From contig NZ_JACHND010000001.1 in the NCBI RefSeq assembly GCF_014205275.1, positions 6,820,001 to 6,884,000 on the forward strand: a stretch of 64,000 nt of DNA. The letters run 5' to 3'. Under the pieces are notes generated by a model. It searched no databases. It was not told the origin of the DNA and worked only from the letters and a program-made list of their open reading frames with translations. The stretch is from Sphaerisporangium siamense (GTDB taxonomy: Bacteria; Actinomycetota; Actinomycetes; Streptosporangiales; Streptosporangiaceae). The position numbers and the translations under genes were made by a program. Of the stretch, positions 42,923 through 51,883 are shown piece by piece (within the stretch, counting starts at the first letter, position 1; each line of letters starts with the position of its first letter).

Positions 42923-45900
42923 ATGTCACCTTCCTCACCGTACTTCCGGCCGCTCCCGCCGCAGGCCGACCTGCCCGCCTTCGAGGCCGAGGTGCTCGAC
43001 CGCTGGCGTGACGGCAAGGTGTTCGAGCGCTCCCTGGAGCAGAACGCCGGCGGGCCGTCCTGGGTGTTCTTCGAAGGGCCGCCCACCGCCAACGGCATGC
43101 CCGGCGTCCACCACGTCGAGGCCCGCGTCTTCAAGGACGTCTTCCCCCGCTACAAGTCGATGCGCGGGTTCCACGTCGCGCGCAAGGCCGGGTGGGACTG
43201 CCACGGCCTGCCCGTCGAGGTCGCCGTCGAGCGCGAGCTCGGCCTGTCCGGCAAGCCCGAGATCGAGGCGTACGGCATCGCCGAGTTCAACGCCCGCTGC
43301 CGGGAGTCGGTGGAGCGCCACGTCGACGCCTTCGAGGCCATGACCGAGCGCATGGGCTACTGGGTCGACATGTCCCAGGCCTACCGCACCATGGACGCCT
43401 CCTACGTCGAGGCCGTGTGGTGGTCGCTGAAGGTCATCTGGGACAAGGGGCTGCTGTTCCGCGACTTCCGCATCACGCCGTACTGCCCGCGGTGCGGCAC
43501 GGGGCTGTCCGACCACGAGCTGGGCCAGCCAGGCGGGTACGAGAACGTCACCAGCCCGTCGGTGTACGTCCGCATGCCGGTCACCTCCGGCCGGTTCCAG
43601 GGCGCCGACCTGCTCATCTGGACCACCACGCCGTGGACGCTCGTCTCCAACACCGCCGTCGCCGTCCACCCCGAGGTGACCTACGTCGTCGCCTCCCGGG
43701 AGGGCGAGAAGCCGGTCATCGTCGCCGAGCCGCTGGTGGACGCCGCCCTCGGCGACGGCTGGACGGTCACCGAGCGCGTGCCCGGCACGGAGCTGGAGCG
43801 CACGCCGTACTCCCGGCCGTTCGACCTGGTCGACATCCCCGGCGCCCACTACGTCGTCCTCGCCGACTACGTCACCGTCGAGGACGGCACCGGCCTGGTC
43901 CACCAGGCCCCCGCGTTCGGCGCCGACGACATGACCACCTGCAAGAGGTACGGCCTGCCGGTGGTCAACCCGATCGGCCCCGACGGGCGCTTCCTGCCCA
44001 CCGTCCCGCAGGTCGGCGGCGCGTTCTTCAAGGACGCCGACGAGCGCCTGACCGAGGACCTGCGCGCGCGCGGCCTGCTGTTCCGCGGCTCGCACTTCGA
44101 GCACGCCTACCCGCACTGCTGGCGCTGCCACACCGCGCTGCTGTACTACGCGCTCCCGTCCTGGTACATCCGCACCACCGCCGTCAAGGACCGCCTGCTG
44201 GAGGAGAACGCCCGCACCAACTGGTTCCCCTCCACGATCAAGGAGGGCCGGTACGGCGAGTGGCTGCGCAACAACGTCGACTGGGCGCTGTCCCGGTCCC
44301 GGTACTGGGGCACGCCGCTGCCGCTGTGGGTGTGCACCGCCGACGAGTCCCACGTCACCTGCGTCGGCTCCCTGAAGGAGCTCGGCGAGCACGCCGGGCG
44401 CGACCTGTCCGCCCTGGACCCGCACCGGCCGTTCGTCGACGACGTCGTCCTGCCCTGCCCCGACTGCGGCGCCGAGGCGCGCCGGGTGCCCGACGTCATC
44501 GACGCCTGGTACGACTCGGGGTCCATGCCGTTCGCGCAGTGGGGCGCGCCGCACGTCAACCAGGAGACCTTCGAGCAGTCCTACCCCGGCCAGTTCATCT
44601 GCGAGGCGCTGGACCAGACGCGCGGCTGGTTCTACTCGCTGATGGCCGTCGGCACGCTGGTGTTCGACCGGTCCTCCTACGAGAACGTGCTGTGCCTGGG
44701 CCTGATCCTGGCCGAGGACGGGCGCAAGATGAGCAAGCACCTCGGCAACGTGCTGGAGCCGATCCCCCTGATGGACCAGCACGGCGCCGACGCGCTGCGC
44801 TGGTTCATGGCCACCTCGGGATCGCCGTGGGCGCCCCGCCGGGTGGGCCACGCCGCCCTGGAGGAGATCGTCAGGAAGGTCCTGCTGACCTACTGGAACA
44901 CGACCTCCTTCTTCACGCTGTACGCCGGCGCGGAGTCCTGGTCGCCGTCCGGCCTCGCCGCCGCCCCGGCGTACGCCGACCGGCCGCTGATCGACCGGTG
45001 GGCGCTGGCCGAGCTGAACCGCACGGTGGCCGAGGTCACCGAGGCCATGGAGTCCTTCGACACCACCCGGGCCGGGCGGCGGCTCACCGAGTTCCTCGAC
45101 GACCTGTCCAACTGGTACGTCCGCAGGTCCCGCCGCCGTTTCTGGTCCGGCGACGCCTCCGCGTTCGCCACCCTGTACGAGTCGCTGGAGGTCGTCACCC
45201 GGCTGCTCGCCCCGCTGGTGCCGTTCCTGACCGACTACGTGTGGGACGTGCTGCGCGCGCCGGACGCGCCCCCCTCCGTCCACCTGGCCACCTGGCCCGA
45301 GGTGAACCGCGAGCTGCTCGACCCGGCGCTGTCGGAGCGGATGGCGCTGGTGCGGCGGCTCGTCGAGCTGGGCAGGTCCGCGCGGGCCGGCAGCGGCGTC
45401 AGGACCCGCCAGCCGCTCGGGCGCGCCCTGATCGCCAGCCCCGGCTGGGCGTCGCTCCCCGCGTCGCTGCGCGAGCTCATCGCCGAGGAGCTGAACGTGC
45501 AGACCCTGGAGGACCTGTCCTCCTACTCGTCCGACCTGGTGTCCTTCACGGTCAAGCCCAACTTCCGCGCCCTCGGCAAGCGGTTCGGCAGCGCCACCAA
45601 GGAGGTCGCGGCGGCCGTGACCGCGGCCGACCCGGCCGAGCTGGCGGCCGTGATCCGGGGCGGCGGGACGGCGACGCTCGCCGTGCACGGGGAAGAGGTC
45701 ACGCTCGGCGCCGACGACGTCATCGTCACCGAGCAGCCGAAGGCCGGCTGGGCGGTCGAGACCGGCGCCGCCGGGTCGGGCGGCGGCGAGACCGTCGCCC
45801 TGGACCTCGCCGTCACGCCCGAGCTGCTGCGGGCCGGGCTGATCCGCGAGGTGATCCGGCTGGTCCAGGACGCCCGCAAGTCCACCGGCCTGTCCATCAC

Positions 45901-46087
45901 CGACCGCATCACCCTGTGGTGGACGGCCTCGGACGAGCTGGCCGAGGCGCTGCGCGCGGACGGCGCCAAGGTCGCCGAGGAGGTCCTCGCCACGACGATG
46001 ACCGAGGGCACCCCCGGCACCGCCCTCCCCACCCACCACGACCCCGACCTCGGTCTCAGCTTCCACCTGTCCCGCGCGTCGTCCTGA
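42923..46087 (+). CDS. ileS: Isoleucyl-tRNA synthetase
   Basis: 1054 aa. HIGH-equivalent GVHH in PPTANGMPGVHHVEARVFKD (residues 61-64), KMSKS-equivalent KMSKH at residue 602, editing domain with WTTTPWTLVSNTA, anticodon domain with the W-rich FLDDLSNWYVRRSRRRFW. The Streptomyces-type GxHH and KMSKH variants belong to the eukaryote-like class of bacterial IleS, a class in which mupirocin resistance is known; resistance of this enzyme is not shown. ATG 42923 is 12 nt after GGAGG; earlier in-frame codons lie in the T-box. Confidence 0.96.
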   Translation: MSPSSPYFRPLPPQADLPAFEAEVLDRWRDGKVFERSLEQNAGGPSWVFFEGPPTANGMPGVHHVEARVFKDVFPRYKSMRGFHVARKAGWDCHGLPVEVAVERELGLSGKPEIEAYGIAEFNARCRESVERHVDAFEAMTERMGYWVDMSQAYRTMDASYVEAVWWSLKVIWDKGLLFRDFRITPYCPRCGTGLSDHELGQPGGYENVTSPSVYVRMPVTSGRFQGADLLIWTTTPWTLVSNTAVAVHPEVTYVVASREGEKPVIVAEPLVDAALGDGWTVTERVPGTELERTPYSRPFDLVDIPGAHYVVLADYVTVEDGTGLVHQAPAFGADDMTTCKRYGLPVVNPIGPDGRFLPTVPQVGGAFFKDADERLTEDLRARGLLFRGSHFEHAYPHCWRCHTALLYYALPSWYIRTTAVKDRLLEENARTNWFPSTIKEGRYGEWLRNNVDWALSRSRYWGTPLPLWVCTADESHVTCVGSLKELGEHAGRDLSALDPHRPFVDDVVLPCPDCGAEARRVPDVIDAWYDSGSMPFAQWGAPHVNQETFEQSYPGQFICEALDQTRGWFYSLMAVGTLVFDRSSYENVLCLGLILAEDGRKMSKHLGNVLEPIPLMDQHGADALRWFMATSGSPWAPRRVGHAALEEIVRKVLLTYWNTTSFFTLYAGAESWSPSGLAAAPAYADRPLIDRWALAELNRTVAEVTEAMESFDTTRAGRRLTEFLDDLSNWYVRRSRRRFWSGDASAFATLYESLEVVTRLLAPLVPFLTDYVWDVLRAPDAPPSVHLATWPEVNRELLDPALSERMALVRRLVELGRSARAGSGVRTRQPLGRALIASPGWASLPASLRELIAEELNVQTLEDLSSYSSDLVSFTVKPNFRALGKRFGSATKEVAAAVTAADPAELAAVIRGGGTATLAVHGEEVTLGADDVIVTEQPKAGWAVETGAAGSGGGETVALDLAVTPELLRAGLIREVIRLVQDARKSTGLSITDRITLWWTASDELAEALRADGAKVAEEVLATTMTEGTPGTALPTHHDPDLGLSFHLSRASS

Positions 46088-46122
46088 CCCCGGAGAAAGG
46101 CGCCCGTGAGCGCCGCACAAAG

Positions 46123-46153
46123 AAAGGGCCCCGGAACCACTCCGGGGCCCTTT
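46123..46153 (+). terminator. Rho-independent terminator after ileS
   Basis: AAAGGGCCCCGGA (46123-46135), loop ACCAC, TCCGGGGCCCTTT (46141-46153), then TT. A perfect 13-bp stem with a T-run, 36 bp after the ileS stop. Confidence 0.92.
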
Positions 46154-46259
46154 TTCATGCCCTCATCCCCCACGAGACCGCAAACCGGGCCCCGCCTTTC
46201 TCCGCGACCGCCCCGCCGGGCCGTACAAGAAGATCACTGACCGACCCAGGGAGGCTCGC

Positions 46260-47888
46260 GTGTCGCGAGAACGGAAACCTCACACGCCGGACGACCACAC
46301 GCAGCCGAAAGGCCGGCGCCGGCGATCGGCGCGCGGCCGCTGGACGGCCGCCGCCATCGCCGTAGCCCTGACAATGGCGACCCCCACCACCCCCGCGGCC
46401 GCCGATCAGCAACCACGTCAGTTCCTCTACGTGGCGGCCGAGTCGGAGGTGGTCGTGATCGACACCGAAACCGATACGCCCACCGCCGGCGTGCCGGTCG
46501 AAAATCCCGGATCCCTCGTGATCACGCCCGACGGCCGCCACGTCTACGCGGCCGGCTCCAAGGGGATGGTGATAGCGATCGACACCGCGACCAATACCGT
46601 CACCCGCCCCATTCCGGTCGCCCCGGCTCCGTCTTCGATGGCGATCACCCCGGACGGGGCCAGGCTCTACGTCGCCCACAACGCGTCGGACATCGTGACG
46701 GTCATCGACACATCCACGAACACCGTCATCGCCGTCGTCCCCGTAGGCGGCCACCCCGACGATGTGGCCGTCACCCCTGACAGCCGCCGCGTCTATGTGA
46801 CCAATACGAACGCGAATTCGGTATCCGTGATAGACACCGCCACCAGCACGATCGCCGCCACCATCCCCTTGGGGGATCTCCCCAAAGGCGTGGCGATCAC
46901 TCCGGACGGCCACAAGGCCTATGTGGCCTGCTCAGGATCGGTGGCGGTGATAGACACCACCACGGAGACCGTCGCCGCCACGATAAAAGACGCGCCCTCG
47001 GACAATCCCCCGATGGTCAGTCCGGACGGCACCCGTGTGTACGTCGCGGCTTGGCGTGGCCTCCTGTCGGTCATCGAGACCGCGACCGACACGGTCATGT
47101 CCACCATCAGAACAGCGGTGGAGGCCAGGGCCATGGCGATCACGCCGGACGGTTTCCGGCTCTACGTCGCGTCCTGGATCGGCGTCACCCAGGTGATCGA
47201 CACGGCTACCAACCAGGTCCTCGCCGACATCATCCCTACCGGTTGGCCTCCGCGTATGCAGATCACGCCGGACGGCTCCCGGCTCTACATCGGCGCATCG
47301 TCCTGGCCCCTGCTGGCGGCCGTCGACACGAAGCTCAACCGCCTGGTCAATATCTTGAATGTCGGAAGAGTCTACGGAGGGATGGCGATCACTCCCGCCC
47401 CGCCAAAGGTGAAGACGTCGGTGAGCCTGACCGCCTCGCCCGACCCGGTGACGGCCGGCACCTTCGTCACCCTCACGGCCACCGTCACCGAGACACCGGC
47501 TCCGGCGAAGGCGGCCGGACGCCTGTCATCCACCCCCACGGGAAACGTGACCTTCTTCGACTACACGGCCACCCTCGGCGTGATCCCCCTGACCAACGGC
47601 ACGGCCGCCTTCAGCACCTCAGCCCTTACGCCAGGCCCGCACAGGATCACCGCCCGCTACAACGGCGACGACTCACACACCGCCTCCCGAACTCCTCCTT
47701 TCATCCTCATGATCACGCCACCCGCCCCCGATACCCCGCCCTGCGCCGAACCCATCGAAGGGGAGGAACCCCGGCCCTGTCCTCAGAAATTGCACAAAAG
47801 GGACCAGCATCCCAGAAGCCCACACAAGCGACACCAATCCTGCTCAGCAAGCCACCGAAAACCGCCGTGCCATCACACGGGACGGTGA
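46260..47888 (+). CDS. Secreted YVTN beta-propeller protein with Ig-like domain
   Basis: 542 aa, GTG 46260 with GGGAGG 5 nt upstream. Signal sequence after an Arg-rich start (WTAAAIAVALTMATPTTPAA). Residues about 52-395 contain eight or so 42-residue YVTN-type blades, each with ITPDGxxxYVA and VIDTxTxTV. Residues 405-510 form a bacterial Ig-like module (TSVSLTASPDPVTAGTFVTL TATVTE, GNVTFFD, PGPHRITARYNGD). The last 40 residues are His/Arg/Cys-rich. YVTN proteins are surface structural or binding proteins; ligand unknown. Confidence 0.85.
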   Translation: MSRERKPHTPDDHTQPKGRRRRSARGRWTAAAIAVALTMATPTTPAAADQQPRQFLYVAAESEVVVIDTETDTPTAGVPVENPGSLVITPDGRHVYAAGSKGMVIAIDTATNTVTRPIPVAPAPSSMAITPDGARLYVAHNASDIVTVIDTSTNTVIAVVPVGGHPDDVAVTPDSRRVYVTNTNANSVSVIDTATSTIAATIPLGDLPKGVAITPDGHKAYVACSGSVAVIDTTTETVAATIKDAPSDNPPMVSPDGTRVYVAAWRGLLSVIETATDTVMSTIRTAVEARAMAITPDGFRLYVASWIGVTQVIDTATNQVLADIIPTGWPPRMQITPDGSRLYIGASSWPLLAAVDTKLNRLVNILNVGRVYGGMAITPAPPKVKTSVSLTASPDPVTAGTFVTLTATVTETPAPAKAAGRLSSTPTGNVTFFDYTATLGVIPLTNGTAAFSTSALTPGPHRITARYNGDDSHTASRTPPFILMITPPAPDTPPCAEPIEGEEPRPCPQKLHKRDQHPRSPHKRHQSCSASHRKPPCHHTGR

Positions 47889-48190
47889 CGGCTCGCGCGG
47901 CTCAGCGGCTCCGAACCGTTCCGGCGCCCTCCCTGGCCTCCCTCGCGGGCCAGGGGAATGCCGGCCATCACACCGCGCTCCTTCATCGGACGCGGCACAG
48001 GCCGACGATCTCCACCTACGATCGCCGAAGCCTCACACGCGGTGGCCGTGACGCCGGACCGGAACCAGGTTCCAGCCGGTTATGCGAAGGATATCTTTTC
48101 TATGTAATTTCACTATGGTCAGGGAATATCGATCGGCGGACAATCGCGGGCGTCGAAGACTTCGACATGCGCCCCGTGATTGGAGATCGC
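47889..48190. other. Intergenic region with an AT-rich core
   Basis: No gene supported. An AT-rich patch at about 48085-48135 (GATATCTTTTCTATGTAATT and GGGAATATCGATCG) stands out and probably holds the promoter of the next gene. A GGAG at 48182-48185 is the ribosome binding site used to set its start. Confidence 0.5.
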
Positions 48191-49822
48191 GTGCGTAGAA
48201 CTCTTCTGTCACTCACGGCCGTCCTGGCGGCCACCGTCGCGTTATCCCCGCTCGCACCCGCGCGGGCCACACCCACGGCGCCCGCCGCCGCGTCCGGTGA
48301 GATCGCCTGGACGCCGTGCCCGCGCAACCCCGCCGCCGAGTGCGGCACGCTCACCGTGCCGGTGGACTGGGAGGACCCCGGCGGGCCGACGTTCAAGCTG
48401 GCCGTGGCCAGGCTCAAGGCCACCGACCCCGCGGCCAGGATCGGCACGCTGCTGTTCAACCTCGGCGGACCCGGCGTCTCCGGGGTCACCTACACGCAGT
48501 TCGGGAACACCTTCAGCCCCGAGGTGCAACGCCGGTTCGACGTCGTGGGCTTCGACCCCCGCGGCGTGGAGGGCAGCAGCCCCGTCAAGTGCTCGTTACC
48601 GATCCTGACCCAGTTCCCCGACCCGCTCATCAAGAACCAGGCGGAGTTCGACTCCTGGCTCGACTACAGCACGCGGTTCCGCGCCGACTGCCGCGCCCGG
48701 ACCGGACCGGTGTTCGACCACGTCGACAGCGTCAGCGTGGCCCGGGACATGGACGCGATCCGCGCCGCGCTCGGCGAGCAGAAGATCACCTACTACGGCC
48801 TCTCCTACGGCACGCTGATCGGCCAGATGTACGCCGAGCTGTTCCCCCGGCGGATCCGCGCCCTCGTCCTGGACAGCAATGAGGACCACAGCCTGAGCAC
48901 CGGCCCCTACCTCGCCTCCTGGGCCGCGAACGTCCAGGACTCCTTCGACGAGTTCGTGAAGTGGTGCGGCACCGAGACCCGCTGCGCGCTGCACGGCAAG
49001 GACGTACGCGCGCTCTGGACCAGCCTGCTGGAACGCGCCGACCGCGGTGAGATCCGCAACCCGAGCTCCCCGAGCAGGCCGCTCACCAGGATGGACGTGA
49101 TCCGCAGCGCCTTCCGAGCGGGCTACGGGCCCACGTGGTACGAACTCGCCACCCTGCTCGCCGCCCTCGATGCGGGCTCGCGTCCACCCGCCTCGACGGC
49201 CACCCTCACGCGCGCGGCGACCGGCACACAGACGAACCCGTTCCAGGCGGCGACCAACGATCCTAAGACGGACACGGATGCGCGCCAGGCGGCGGCCGAG
49301 GATCCGGCAGTCAGCTACCCCAACCTGATCTTCTGCGCGGACTTCCGCTGGCCGATCCGCGACTACAAGGAGTACGCCAAGCACCTCCGTCGCGCCCAAG
49401 CCGTCGCGCCGGACATGGGGATCGTCCCGACCAGCCTGACGCTCACCGGCATATGCCTGTCCGCGCCGGACCCGATCCCGAACCCCCAGCACCGCCTGCG
49501 CGTGAAGGGCACGCCGCCCCTGCTGCTCGCCAACGCCCTGCACGACCCGGCCACCGGCTACCTCTGGGCACTGAACTCCGCCGCCCAGATCGGCAAGGAG
49601 GCACGCCTGCTCACCTACGAGGGCTGGGGCCACGGCGTCTATGGCCGCAGTGAGTGCACCACGACCGCGATCGACCGCTACCTGATCTCGGTACGCCCGC
49701 CCGCCCCCGGCACCCGCTGCCCCGCCATACCCCCGGTACCTCCCAAGGCCGCGAGCGGCCTGTCCGACGGCCGACCCGCACCATGGCCGCCCCTCTCGGA
49801 CCTGCTCCCGTCTGACCGCTGA
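48191..49822 (+). CDS. Secreted alpha/beta-hydrolase, tripeptidyl aminopeptidase type (S33), second copy
   Basis: 543 aa from GTG 48191 (GGAG 5 nt upstream; ATG 48167 is an alternative). Signal peptide RRTLLSLTAVLAATVALSPL APARA. Same family as the protein at 24018: LLFNLGGPGVSG, VVGFDPRGVEGSS, nucleophile Ser in YGLSYGTLIGQMYAELFP, ANALHDPATGYLWA (Asp) and EGWGHGVYGRSE (His). It carries an insertion of about 60 residues (LLAALDAGSRPPASTATLTR ...) not seen in the other. Probably an exported aminopeptidase; the two differ enough to have different substrates. Confidence 0.88.
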   Translation: MRRTLLSLTAVLAATVALSPLAPARATPTAPAAASGEIAWTPCPRNPAAECGTLTVPVDWEDPGGPTFKLAVARLKATDPAARIGTLLFNLGGPGVSGVTYTQFGNTFSPEVQRRFDVVGFDPRGVEGSSPVKCSLPILTQFPDPLIKNQAEFDSWLDYSTRFRADCRARTGPVFDHVDSVSVARDMDAIRAALGEQKITYYGLSYGTLIGQMYAELFPRRIRALVLDSNEDHSLSTGPYLASWAANVQDSFDEFVKWCGTETRCALHGKDVRALWTSLLERADRGEIRNPSSPSRPLTRMDVIRSAFRAGYGPTWYELATLLAALDAGSRPPASTATLTRAATGTQTNPFQAATNDPKTDTDARQAAAEDPAVSYPNLIFCADFRWPIRDYKEYAKHLRRAQAVAPDMGIVPTSLTLTGICLSAPDPIPNPQHRLRVKGTPPLLLANALHDPATGYLWALNSAAQIGKEARLLTYEGWGHGVYGRSECTTTAIDRYLISVRPPAPGTRCPAIPPVPPKAASGLSDGRPAPWPPLSDLLPSDR

Positions 49823-49883
49823 CCTCTCGTATCGTCCACACACCCGGAATCCCGCCATCGACAGTCGGCGTCCCGCCGTAGAG

Positions 49884-49911
49884 AAGGGCTCCGGACAAGT
49901 CCGGAGCCCTT
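49884..49911. terminator. Bidirectional terminator between convergent genes
   Basis: AAGGGCTCCGGAC (49884-49896) and GTCCGGAGCCCTT (49899-49911) with a 2-nt apex, in practice an ACAAGT loop. It lies between the peptidase and the minus-strand secreted gene. Confidence 0.85.
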
Positions 49912-50001
49912 GACTTTGTAGATCAACTAAATGCGTACTGATCGCCGGCGTCGCGGGACGCCACTCGTCGCCACCGGTGGGCCGTCGCCGGGGTGGTCGG
50001 G

Positions 50002-50388
50002 CTAGCAGCCGCCCTGGTTGTACACCCGGAAGACGTTGTTCCAGCGGCCGAGGTGCTTCACGGCGCCTGCGGGGACGCAGTACGTCTGGTTGGAGCTCCA
50101 GATGTAGGTGACGTAGATCTTCTCGGCGGCGCCCGAGCAGTTCCGGTACTGGGCGGCGTCCTCGTCGCGGTACAGGCCGCAGGCGGCCCTGCCGGCGGCG
50201 ACGTCGCCGGCCGCCGCGGTGGCCGCGGCGCCGGCGGCGGGCAGGCCGGTCGCGATGGAAAGGGCCAGGGTCAGCGCGGCCCATCGCGCCGTGCCGGTCC
50301 TGCCGGCGTGGCGCGACTTGTCCGTCCCGCTCGTGTGGCGTGCCGTGTTCGTCCTGCCCATGTGCCGAGCCTTGCTGGTCTTGCTCAT
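50002..50388 (-). CDS. Small secreted Cys-rich protein (DUF6355-like)
   Basis: 128 aa. ATG 50388 with GAGAGGAG 7-8 nt upstream. Long basic N-region (MSKTSKARHMGRTNTARHTS) then a hydrophobic core (ALTLALSIATGLPAAGAA), an extended Sec or Tat-like signal. The mature part has AACGLYRDEDAAQYRNCSGA, KIYVTYIWSSNQTYCVPAGA VKHLG and C-terminal YNQGGC: four Cys with the CGxY ... C ... YCVxPG ... C spacing I associate with DUF6355 proteins. That assignment is from memory of the pattern. Function unknown. Confidence 0.72.
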   Translation of the reverse strand: MSKTSKARHMGRTNTARHTSGTDKSRHAGRTGTARWAALTLALSIATGLPAAGAAATAAAGDVAAGRAACGLYRDEDAAQYRNCSGAAEKIYVTYIWSSNQTYCVPAGAVKHLGRWNNVFRVYNQGGC

Positions 50389-50682
50389 GTGGGATCTCCT
50401 CTCGTGGCGTTCGCGCCGGGGCGGTCTCGTCCGGGGTGACCGTCCGCCGGCCCTTCGTCGTCGTGGTGCGCCGCTCGCGTCTCGGCCGGTCACCACGCTC
50501 GAACGTCAGCCAAGCCGGGCCGTCCAGGTGTCCAACAGAGCCTCGGACGGACTCGTCCGGAATCGATCCACCCTGCGCCCACGGCCGGACAGCGGAGGGT
50601 AATCGTTTGTACACTGTCGGACACGACGAGCGGCGGGGTGGGCCGGACGGCCCGGTTCGGAAGAGGACGGGCCTGAGAAGCG

Positions 50683-51789
50683 ATGAGCACGGAGCCGGGT
50701 GGCGGCAGGGCGCACCGGACGGCCGGTGAGGCGTACGACGCCGCGGTCGGCCAGGTGACCCGTCACGAGGAGCTGGTGAGGCTTCTGGCCGAGGAGTTCG
50801 CGCGCGCCGACGTGTCGCTGCGGGAGCTGCAGACCAGGGCGGACAGGGCGGGCGGCACCCGGCTGCCCCGGGCCACCTGCTCGGACATGCTCGCGGGGCG
50901 GCGCTTCCCCAAGAAGGCGGTGATGGTGGCGTTCCTGCGCGCGTGCCGCGTGCCCGAGGAGCGGCTACCCGCCTGGGAACGGGCCTGGGAACGGGTCCGG
51001 ATCGCCCACCTGCCCGCCGCCTATGGAACGAACCGGACGTTCAACCTCAGCGGAGGCATCGAGTCCGCCACGTCTACGTCGGAACAGGCCCCTACCGAAC
51101 CGGTCCGAACGGAGCCGCCCCAGGCCGAAGCAGCCCGCACGGGACCGCCTCCGACCGACCCCACCCGCGCAAGAGCGCATCCGACCGAACCGGCCCCGGC
51201 GAAACCGGCGCGGGCGCGGCCCGCCCGCGTTCGCGGTTCGCTACGCCGGAGGCTCGTGGCGGTGCTGTGTGTGGTCGCCGCGATGGTGATCCTTGTCGCG
51301 GGGGCCGTCGTGTGGAAGGCGCTGCACGGCGTCACCGACGACGGGCGGGCGTTCGGGCCCGGTGGGTCGAGCCGGTTCACGATCAAGATCGATCCGGCGA
51401 ACGGCGGCGTGCGGCTGATCCGCCGCCTGGACGCCAACGTGCCCTGGCAGCGTGCCGCCATCAGCGTGGACGGCGTCCGGGCCGGTGAATGGAAGCCCTT
51501 GCGCGGCGGCACCTACGGGTGGCTGGACCAGAGCGTCGACATCCCGCCGGCGCTGACCGAAGGCCGAAGTTCGCTCACCCTGACCAACACGTTCGTGTCC
51601 TCCGTCTGGGACTTCAACGAGTTCTTCTACCTCGCCCAGCAGAAGATCAACGGAGCCTGGTCGACCGCCGACACCCTCGACGTCGGCAACGCTCGCAGCG
51701 AGGCCGCCCACGGCTACCACATCACCCGCGAGACCTTCCACGGCACCCGGACCTTCGACTATCCCCCCTCAGGCCGACATATCGGCTGA
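50683..51789 (+). CDS. Membrane-anchored HTH protein with extracytoplasmic domain
   Basis: 368 aa. Residues 25-105 are a helix-turn-helix-type domain (LVRLLAEEFARADVSLRELQ, PRATCSDMLAGRRFPKKAVM), followed by a Pro/Thr/Arg-rich linker with PTEP/PPTDP motifs, one transmembrane helix (about 192-213 LVAVLCVVAAMVILVAGAVV) and an outer beta-rich domain of about 145 residues (FTIKIDPANGGVRLIRRLDA, YGWLDQSVDIPPAL, FNEFFYLAQQKINGAW). The topology suggests a one-component transmembrane regulator. It is followed by a secreted GH43-like gene 94 bp on. Gene regulation is inferred. Confidence 0.7.
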   Translation: MSTEPGGGRAHRTAGEAYDAAVGQVTRHEELVRLLAEEFARADVSLRELQTRADRAGGTRLPRATCSDMLAGRRFPKKAVMVAFLRACRVPEERLPAWERAWERVRIAHLPAAYGTNRTFNLSGGIESATSTSEQAPTEPVRTEPPQAEAARTGPPPTDPTRARAHPTEPAPAKPARARPARVRGSLRRRLVAVLCVVAAMVILVAGAVVWKALHGVTDDGRAFGPGGSSRFTIKIDPANGGVRLIRRLDANVPWQRAAISVDGVRAGEWKPLRGGTYGWLDQSVDIPPALTEGRSSLTLTNTFVSSVWDFNEFFYLAQQKINGAWSTADTLDVGNARSEAAHGYHITRETFHGTRTFDYPPSGRHIG

Positions 51790-51883
51790 TCACCCCGCGG
51801 AGCGACGTCCCCGTCACCCGCCCGTACGCCCGTGGCGCCGGCCCCTCACACCCGTCACCCACGCGTACCCAGAGGAGAGAGCG

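Noticed and set aside
42935-46120. 1061-codon minus-strand frame opposite ileS
   Set aside because: Shadow of ileS; composition is that of reversed high-GC codons.
47759-47888. His/Cys/Arg-rich tail of the YVTN protein as a metal site
   Set aside because: The tail follows the Ig domain without a pattern and looks like translation of non-conserved sequence; a frameshift near 47770 is also possible.
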